Positions 59,282 to 64,000 of a stretch of 64,000 nt of DNA are shown here, piece by piece. The position numbers and the translations under genes are program-made. This stretch comes from CAYVHB01 sp964450865. Its GTDB lineage: Bacteria > Bacillota > Clostridia > Saccharofermentanales > UBA5734. The notes beneath the pieces are model-generated. The model was not told the origin of the DNA. It ran no database searches and saw only the letters and a list, made by a program, of their open reading frames with translations. Numbering within the stretch: the stretch's first letter is position 1; each line of letters starts with the position of its first letter. The stretch is from contig CAYVHB010000006.1 of assembly GCA_964450865.1 (NCBI GenBank), positions 1-64,000 on the forward strand, in the 5' to 3' direction.

Positions 59282-61636
59282 ATGGCTGTCAATCCAGATC
59301 TTCATTCCAATCAACCGGCCAATGGCCAGCGCCCGGCCGGCAATGGCCAGAACCAGCCCGGCCCGGCCCGGCCCGGCCGGCGGCCAGCCAGCAATACGGT
59401 CCGCCGTGAACTGCACAAGCGGATCAAGGGCCGGCCTTCGCATTCAGGCGGGATGATGAGCGTCCCGCGAACCCTCGGCCTGATCATCGGCCGCGTCCTG
59501 CAGCTGGCCCTGGTCATCCTGATTACCATGGGCTTTCTCCTGGCCGGTATCGGCGGCGGCATGCTGGTGGGTTATATCACCACCGCGCGGCCCATTTCGG
59601 CCGAGATGACCAAAAATGAAAATGAAACATCGCATATTACCGACCAGGACGGCAAAGACATCGCCATCCTCACCGGTAGCCAGAATATCAACCGCGAGTA
59701 TATTTCATTCAGCCTAGTCAAGAAGACCTACATCGATGAAGCCTTCAAGGCGATTGAGGACGAGCGGTTTGACGAGCATATCGGCATTGATCCCAAACGC
59801 ATCGGCAGTGCCGTCCTGAGCGCGCTGGCCAACGGCGGTTCGGCCACGCATGGCGGATCGACGATCACCCAGCAAACCGTCAAGATGATCTCCGGGGCCG
59901 ACGAGCGCTCGGCCCAGCGCAAGATCCAGGAATGGTACAATGCCATCCGGCTGGAACAGCAGAAGAGCAAAGACGAGATCATGGAACTTTATATCAACCT
60001 GGTGCCGATGGGCAACAGTTATGTTGGTATTCAGTCTGCCGCCCAGGCCTACTTTGCCAAGGACGCGGCTAACCTCAACCTGGTCGAATGCGCCTTCCTG
60101 GCCGGCGTTCCCAATCGCCCGGCCGTCTACAATCCACTGACCGAGAATGGCCGGCGCAATGCCCTGCGCCGGATGCGGATCGTGCTGGGCAAGATGCATG
60201 ACCTCCAGATGATTACCGATACCGAGTATGAGCAGGCGCTGAACACCGAACTGGTCTTCCGCAAGACGCCCATGGCGGTTTCCTCCAACCAGGTCAATTC
60301 CTACTTTGTCGATTATGTCATCGAAAGTGTCATCAATGACCTGGTCAGCAAGCGCGGCTACAGCCGGGAAATGGCTTCGGTGGCTGTCTACAATCATGGT
60401 CTGCAGATCAGGACGACGATGGACGCCAAGGTTCAGGCCAAAGTCGAGAAAGTATTCAATACCCAGAGCCTGTTTGTTGTCAATTCCTCCATCCTCGATG
60501 ATCAGCCGGAGGGGCCGAATGGCAGTGTGGTCATCGTCGAAAACAATCCCAATCCCGGCCAGATCAAGGCGATTGTCGGTGGCTATGGTAAAAAGACCGG
60601 CAATTTTGTGCTGAACCGGGCCGTCAGCGCCCGGCGCCAGCCCGGATCGAGCATCAAGCCGCTTGACGTTTACGGCCCGGCCCTCGATACAGGCAAGATC
60701 ACCGCCGCCTCGGTTTTCACCGATGAGGCGGTCTATCTCAACAGCGATACCCCCAAAAAATCCTGGCCCAAGAACAGCTATTCCTCTTACAAGGGCAACA
60801 TGACCGTACGCAATGCTGTCAAGGTTTCCTGCAATACGATTGCTGCGCAGGTCTGGAAGAACGTCCTGAAGGGTGAGACCTCCCTGAAATATCTCAAGCA
60901 GGTTGGCATCGACCGGACTGGCGAGAACTACGTGGCCATCGCGCTCGGCGCTTTCAACAAAGGCATGACAGCCCTGGAGATGGCCGGCGCTTATGCGACT
61001 TTTGCCAATGAGGGCCTCTACACGCCGCCATATGCGTATACCAAGGTTATTGATGCCAACGGCAAGGTCATCCTCGAAAATCGCCCCGAGTATACCCCGG
61101 TCTATAAACCGGAAACCGCTTTTGTCATGACTGACATCCTGAAAGATGTTCTGACGGCCGGTGGCACGGGCAGCGGCTTTGCCCTGGACAGGATGCCGGC
61201 CGCCGGCAAGACCGGTACAACCGATGACAACAAGGACAAGTGGTTCTGCGGCTACACGTATTATTACACGGCCGCGGTCTGGTATGGTTACGACAACCGC
61301 CTGGGCAGCACGGCTATCCCCAAGCAGGACCAGAAGAATCACATCCGGATCTGGCAGGCGCTGATGAATGATATCCACGAGGGCTTGAAAGTCAAGGACT
61401 TCGCCAGGCCCAAGGGCGTGATCACCGATCGGATCTGCGCCGATTCCGGCATGCTGGCCACCAGCTATTGCCCGAGGACGGTCAATGAGTATTTCATTTC
61501 CGGTGCCGTGATGAATCCATCCGATTCCTGCAGCCTGCATACAGCCGCACCAACACCCACCCCGGCCCCCATCGAGACGACCCAGCCAACATTCCCGGAC
61601 ATGACACTGCCCAATAATTTTTTCAACGGCCGCTGA
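59282..61636 (+). CDS. Class A penicillin-binding protein (GT51 + transpeptidase)
   Basis: 784 residues. A Pro/Gly-rich cytoplasmic tail, a membrane helix (about 72-98), glycosyltransferase GT51 (AIEDERFDEHIGID with the catalytic Glu about 159, HGGSTITQQTVKM), and a transpeptidase domain with the three motifs: SSIK in RQPGSSIKPL (Ser about 458), SCN in VSCNTIAAQ, and KTG in GKTGTTDDNKD (about 642). Polymerises and cross-links peptidoglycan. A Thr/Pro-rich tail ends the protein. GGGGG lies upstream; a strong terminator follows. Confidence 0.95.
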   Translation: MAVNPDLHSNQPANGQRPAGNGQNQPGPARPGRRPASNTVRRELHKRIKGRPSHSGGMMSVPRTLGLIIGRVLQLALVILITMGFLLAGIGGGMLVGYITTARPISAEMTKNENETSHITDQDGKDIAILTGSQNINREYISFSLVKKTYIDEAFKAIEDERFDEHIGIDPKRIGSAVLSALANGGSATHGGSTITQQTVKMISGADERSAQRKIQEWYNAIRLEQQKSKDEIMELYINLVPMGNSYVGIQSAAQAYFAKDAANLNLVECAFLAGVPNRPAVYNPLTENGRRNALRRMRIVLGKMHDLQMITDTEYEQALNTELVFRKTPMAVSSNQVNSYFVDYVIESVINDLVSKRGYSREMASVAVYNHGLQIRTTMDAKVQAKVEKVFNTQSLFVVNSSILDDQPEGPNGSVVIVENNPNPGQIKAIVGGYGKKTGNFVLNRAVSARRQPGSSIKPLDVYGPALDTGKITAASVFTDEAVYLNSDTPKKSWPKNSYSSYKGNMTVRNAVKVSCNTIAAQVWKNVLKGETSLKYLKQVGIDRTGENYVAIALGAFNKGMTALEMAGAYATFANEGLYTPPYAYTKVIDANGKVILENRPEYTPVYKPETAFVMTDILKDVLTAGGTGSGFALDRMPAAGKTGTTDDNKDKWFCGYTYYYTAAVWYGYDNRLGSTAIPKQDQKNHIRIWQALMNDIHEGLKVKDFARPKGVITDRICADSGMLATSYCPRTVNEYFISGAVMNPSDSCSLHTAAPTPTPAPIETTQPTFPDMTLPNNFFNGR

Positions 61637-61643
61637 GAGACTG

Positions 61644-61685
61644 AGAGGCGCTGCTCCGAAAACAGGGAACAGCGCCTCTTTTTTC
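61644..61685 (+). terminator. Intrinsic terminator of the PBP gene
   Basis: Stem AGAGGCGCTG / CAGCGCCTCT (with ACAGCG on the right arm) and a run of Ts from 61679. Confidence 0.85.
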
Positions 61686-61717
61686 CGTTTGTGGGACCAC
61701 GTCCCTTTTCCGGCAAA

Positions 61718-62542
61718 TTATGCGTTGCCGGCAGCAAAGAGTGTGCCTACTGTCTGTCCGGCCAGCACTTCATCGATAATCCGGGCCACTGAGCCATTGG
61801 CAATGACCGTGTCGACCCCGGCCACGGTTGCGATCCGCGCGGCCAGGATCTTGCTGCGCATTCCGCCCGTTCCCCTTTTGGTTCCTTCATCGCCAGCACT
61901 GTCCTCAATCGAGTCACTGATCTGGTCCACGAACGAAATCAGGCTCGCATCGCTATGAGCCCTCGGGTCGCGCGTATACAGGCCATCAATATCCGTCAGG
62001 ATGATCAGCAAGTCCGCTTTGACCAGTACCGCGACAATGGCGGACAGGGCATCATTATCACCAAATGTACCATTGTGATAAATTTCCCGGGTGGAAACCG
62101 TGTCATTTTCATTGACGATCGGCAGGATATCTTTTTCCAGCAAGGACTCGAACGTGTTGACAATATTAGCCCGGGTATGCAGGTCATCAATATCGTCCTT
62201 GGTCAGCAGCACCTGGGCTGCGATGTAGTTGTAGTCAGTCAGCAGACGGCTGTACATGCTCATCAGCTCACATTGTCCGACTGCTGCAATCGCCTGTTTG
62301 TCGCGAATTGAGCGTGGTTTCTCCTTCAGGCGAAGGCGGCCGACGCCAACCCCGATCGCGCCTGATGAGACAAGGATCACTTCCCGGCCATGATTCATCT
62401 GGTTGGCAATCGAGCGGCACAGATGCTCCATATTGGCCAAATTGAAGCGGCCGTTATCATGGGTGATGGTGGAGGTCCCCACTTTGATCACAACTCGGCT
62501 GGCTGACGCCAGCCTGGCCCGGATCTGGTCTTGCGATAACAT
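61718..62542 (-). CDS. proB: Glutamate 5-kinase
   Basis: 274 residues from ATG 62542. Phosphorylates glutamate for proline synthesis. Amino-acid-kinase motifs: VVIKVGTSTITHDNGRF, VILVSSGAIGVGVGRL, LPIVNENDTVST, FGDNDALSAIVA, LLIILTDIDGLYTRDPR, GTGGMRSKILAA. It lacks the C-terminal PUA domain of the longer form. In-frame sequence upstream of the ATG is the reverse strand of the Lon repeat tail and is not coding. It follows lon by 76 bases. Confidence 0.94.
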   Translation of the reverse strand: MLSQDQIRARLASASRVVIKVGTSTITHDNGRFNLANMEHLCRSIANQMNHGREVILVSSGAIGVGVGRLRLKEKPRSIRDKQAIAAVGQCELMSMYSRLLTDYNYIAAQVLLTKDDIDDLHTRANIVNTFESLLEKDILPIVNENDTVSTREIYHNGTFGDNDALSAIVAVLVKADLLIILTDIDGLYTRDPRAHSDASLISFVDQISDSIEDSAGDEGTKRGTGGMRSKILAARIATVAGVDTVIANGSVARIIDEVLAGQTVGTLFAAGNA

Positions 62543-62618
62543 ACTTATACCTGCCTTCAGTGATTTATTTCTGCCGGATATTAATCTTTCGGCCGCATCC
62601 GGCCGGGCTATCGGGGCT

Positions 62619-64000
62619 TCAGCCGGGTGTGGCATGGCCAGGGACGGGAACAGGAACAGGGACAGGGACAGGGACGGGAACAGGAACAGGGACAGGGACA
62701 GGGACTTGCGCTTCGGCTGCATCCGGCCGGGCCGCCAGGGCTGCTGTCAGCACCTCACCCATCTGGCTGACAAAAACCAGCTGGAGATCATTCAGGACGG
62801 TTACCGGAATTTCGCTGGCATCCCGCTGATTATCCTTGGGAACCAGGACTGTATCAATTCCGGCCCGATGAGCCGCAATAACCTTTTCCTTGAGGCCGCC
62901 AATCGGCAGGACCCGGCCGCGCAAGGTGATTTCGCCGGTCATGGCTACATGATGGCGGACTGGCCGGCCGCTGAGAGCCGAGGCGAGAGCCGTCGCCAGG
63001 GTGATGCCGGCAGAGGGCCCGTCCTTGGGGGTCGCACCGGCAGGCACATGAATATGAATATCCCGATCATTGGCAAAGCTGTCCGGAATCTGCAGCGCAT
63101 GGGCCTGGGAGCGAATATAGGAAACAGCGGCCCGCGCGGATTCTTTCATCACATCGCCCAATTGGCCGGTCAGTTCCAGGCGGCCAGTGCCCGGCATCAC
63201 GTTGACCTCGATCATCAGTGTATCACCGCCGGCATAAGTCCAGGCCAGGCCAGTTGCCACCCCGACCTGATCGCGTTCGGCAGCCATCTCATAGCGGAAC
63301 TGGCGTTTGCCAAGCAAGTCTTCCAGATTCTCGGCGGTGACTTTAATCCGCTTCTCACTTTGTTCGGTGATGCGGATGGCAACGCGGCGGCAAAGGTGGG
63401 CCAGTTCGCGTTCGAGCTGCCGGACCCCGGCTTCCCGCGTATAATAATTGATCAGGTCACGCATGACCGGCGGCTTCATTGCCAGGTTGGTTTTCTTGAG
63501 CGCATGCTGGTGAATCTGATTGGGCAGGAGATGGCGCATGGCGATCTCCAGTTTCTCTTCTTCCGTATACCCGGACAGATAAACGGTCTCCATGCGGTCC
63601 AGCAAGGCCTGCGGTATTGAATCCGTGCCGTTGGCCGTAGTAATGAACAGAATCTGCGACAGATCATAGGGAATCTCCAGGTAATGGTCGCGAAATGAAT
63701 TGTTCTGTTCCGGATCGAGAACCTCAAGCAGGGCCGAAGAGGGGTCGCCACGGAAGTCGCTGCCCAGCTTATCAATTTCGTCGAGCAAAATCAGGGGATT
63801 ATCACGGCCGACCTGGCGGATGGCACTGATAATCCGGCCCGGCATAGCCCCGACATAGGTGCGGCGATGGCCACGGATCTCGGCCTCATCCCGGATACCA
63901 CCCAGTGACATGCGGATATATTTGCGGCCGAGCGCCTCGGCGACAGACCGGGCAATCGATGTCTTGCCGACGCCAGGCGGGCCGACCAGACAGAGAATCG
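62619..64000 (-). CDS. lon: ATP-dependent Lon protease, N-terminal part outside window
   Basis: The visible part (about 459 residues) starts within the AAA+ domain: Walker A LVGPPGVGKTSIA at the window edge, MSLGGIRDEAEIRGHRRTY, Walker B PLILLDEIDKLG. The protease domain has the catalytic Ser in TPKDGPSAGITLA and Lys in GGLKEKVIAAHRAG. It degrades misfolded and regulatory proteins. Odd: the C-terminus ends in about eleven Val-Pro dipeptides encoded by a hexamer-based repeat (62641-62706), a tail not normally seen on Lon. Confidence 0.96.
   Translation of the reverse strand, partial: ILCLVGPPGVGKTSIARSVAEALGRKYIRMSLGGIRDEAEIRGHRRTYVGAMPGRIISAIRQVGRDNPLILLDEIDKLGSDFRGDPSSALLEVLDPEQNNSFRDHYLEIPYDLSQILFITTANGTDSIPQALLDRMETVYLSGYTEEEKLEIAMRHLLPNQIHQHALKKTNLAMKPPVMRDLINYYTREAGVRQLERELAHLCRRVAIRITEQSEKRIKVTAENLEDLLGKRQFRYEMAAERDQVGVATGLAWTYAGGDTLMIEVNVMPGTGRLELTGQLGDVMKESARAAVSYIRSQAHALQIPDSFANDRDIHIHVPAGATPKDGPSAGITLATALASALSGRPVRHHVAMTGEITLRGRVLPIGGLKEKVIAAHRAGIDTVLVPKDNQRDASEIPVTVLNDLQLVFVSQMGEVLTAALAARPDAAEAQVPVPVPVPVPVPVPVPVPVPVPGHATPG
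62641..62706. repeat. 30-bp minisatellite encoding the Val-Pro tail of Lon
   Basis: Two identical 30-base units (62641-62670 and 62671-62700) plus 5-6 bases of a third, each made of GGGACA/GGAACA-like hexamers. The frame is kept whatever the unit number. Confidence 0.9.

Noticed and set aside
59714..61540. 608-codon open frame on the minus strand opposite the PBP gene
   Set aside because: Shadow of the class A PBP; no ribosome site and repetitive Ile/Asp/Gly composition typical of antisense frames.

Overview
The window reads as a draft-assembly fragment from an anaerobic, Gram-positive member of the Clostridia. The evidence is a DnaC/DnaI-like loader next to a DnaD-domain protein, a six-subunit Rnf complex, pyruvate:ferredoxin oxidoreductase, hybrid-cluster protein, a dlt-like wall-acylation cluster, class A PBP, VanW and NlpC/P60 wall proteins, and strong AGGAGG ribosome sites. 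By eye it is moderately GC-rich. Genus cannot be set from the sequence; an Oscillospirales/Saccharofermentans-like lineage is only a guess. Two 100-N gaps (35484-35583 and 58019-58118) are each flanked by exactly the same 55 bases on both sides, so both look like unmerged contig overlaps rather than missing DNA.

Layout. 1-3.5 kb (minus): truncated AAA ATPase, plsY, membrane GGDEF protein. 4.1-7.3 kb (plus): serC-serA serine synthesis and a DUF218 protein. 7.5-17.5 kb (minus): ppa, a YedF-like DsrE protein, DUF6062, a P-loop/Asp23 fusion, yebC, yigZ, Nudix, serS, M29 aminopeptidase, a TM1266-like protein and a Crp/Fnr regulator. 17.8-27.3 kb (plus): ferredoxin-hcp, a thioredoxin-reductase-like flavoprotein, rnfCDGEAB, rpmB. 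27.4-39.4 kb (minus): an inactive-looking NlpC/P60 protein, acpS, dnaC/dnaI-like, dnaD, nifJ, gpmI and a pgk-tpiA fusion. 39.6-45.0 kb (plus): GT2, a large multi-pass protein, a PHP-Nudix fusion. 45.1-57.8 kb (minus): VanW, NlpC/P60, then an eight-gene run transcribed as transglutaminase, racemase, dltA-like, carrier, MBOAT, SGNH, lipoprotein, rlmD. 58.2-61.6 kb (plus): M23 peptidase and class A PBP. 61.7-64 kb (minus): proB and the 3' part of lon.

How it works together. The fused PGK-TIM, GpmI and NifJ cover lower glycolysis to acetyl-CoA and reduced ferredoxin; Rnf next to them would use that ferredoxin to reduce NAD and build an ion gradient. Hcp with its ferredoxin partner and the divergent Crp/Fnr regulator form a nitrosative/redox stress unit. 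Most of 45-62 kb is cell-wall work.

The most unusual points are: (1) the translationally coupled envelope operon in which an Asp/Glu-type racemase precedes a DltA-like ligase whose D-Ala-selectivity cysteine position is Ala, together with an SGNH protein carrying Cys at the nucleophile position; (2) a 67-bp repeat of the rpmB 3' end flanking a single gene; (3) low-complexity, in-frame minisatellite inserts inside conserved enzymes (AcpS, YedF-like, PHP, Lon and others); (4) several domain fusions (PGK-TIM, PHP-Nudix, P-loop-Asp23).
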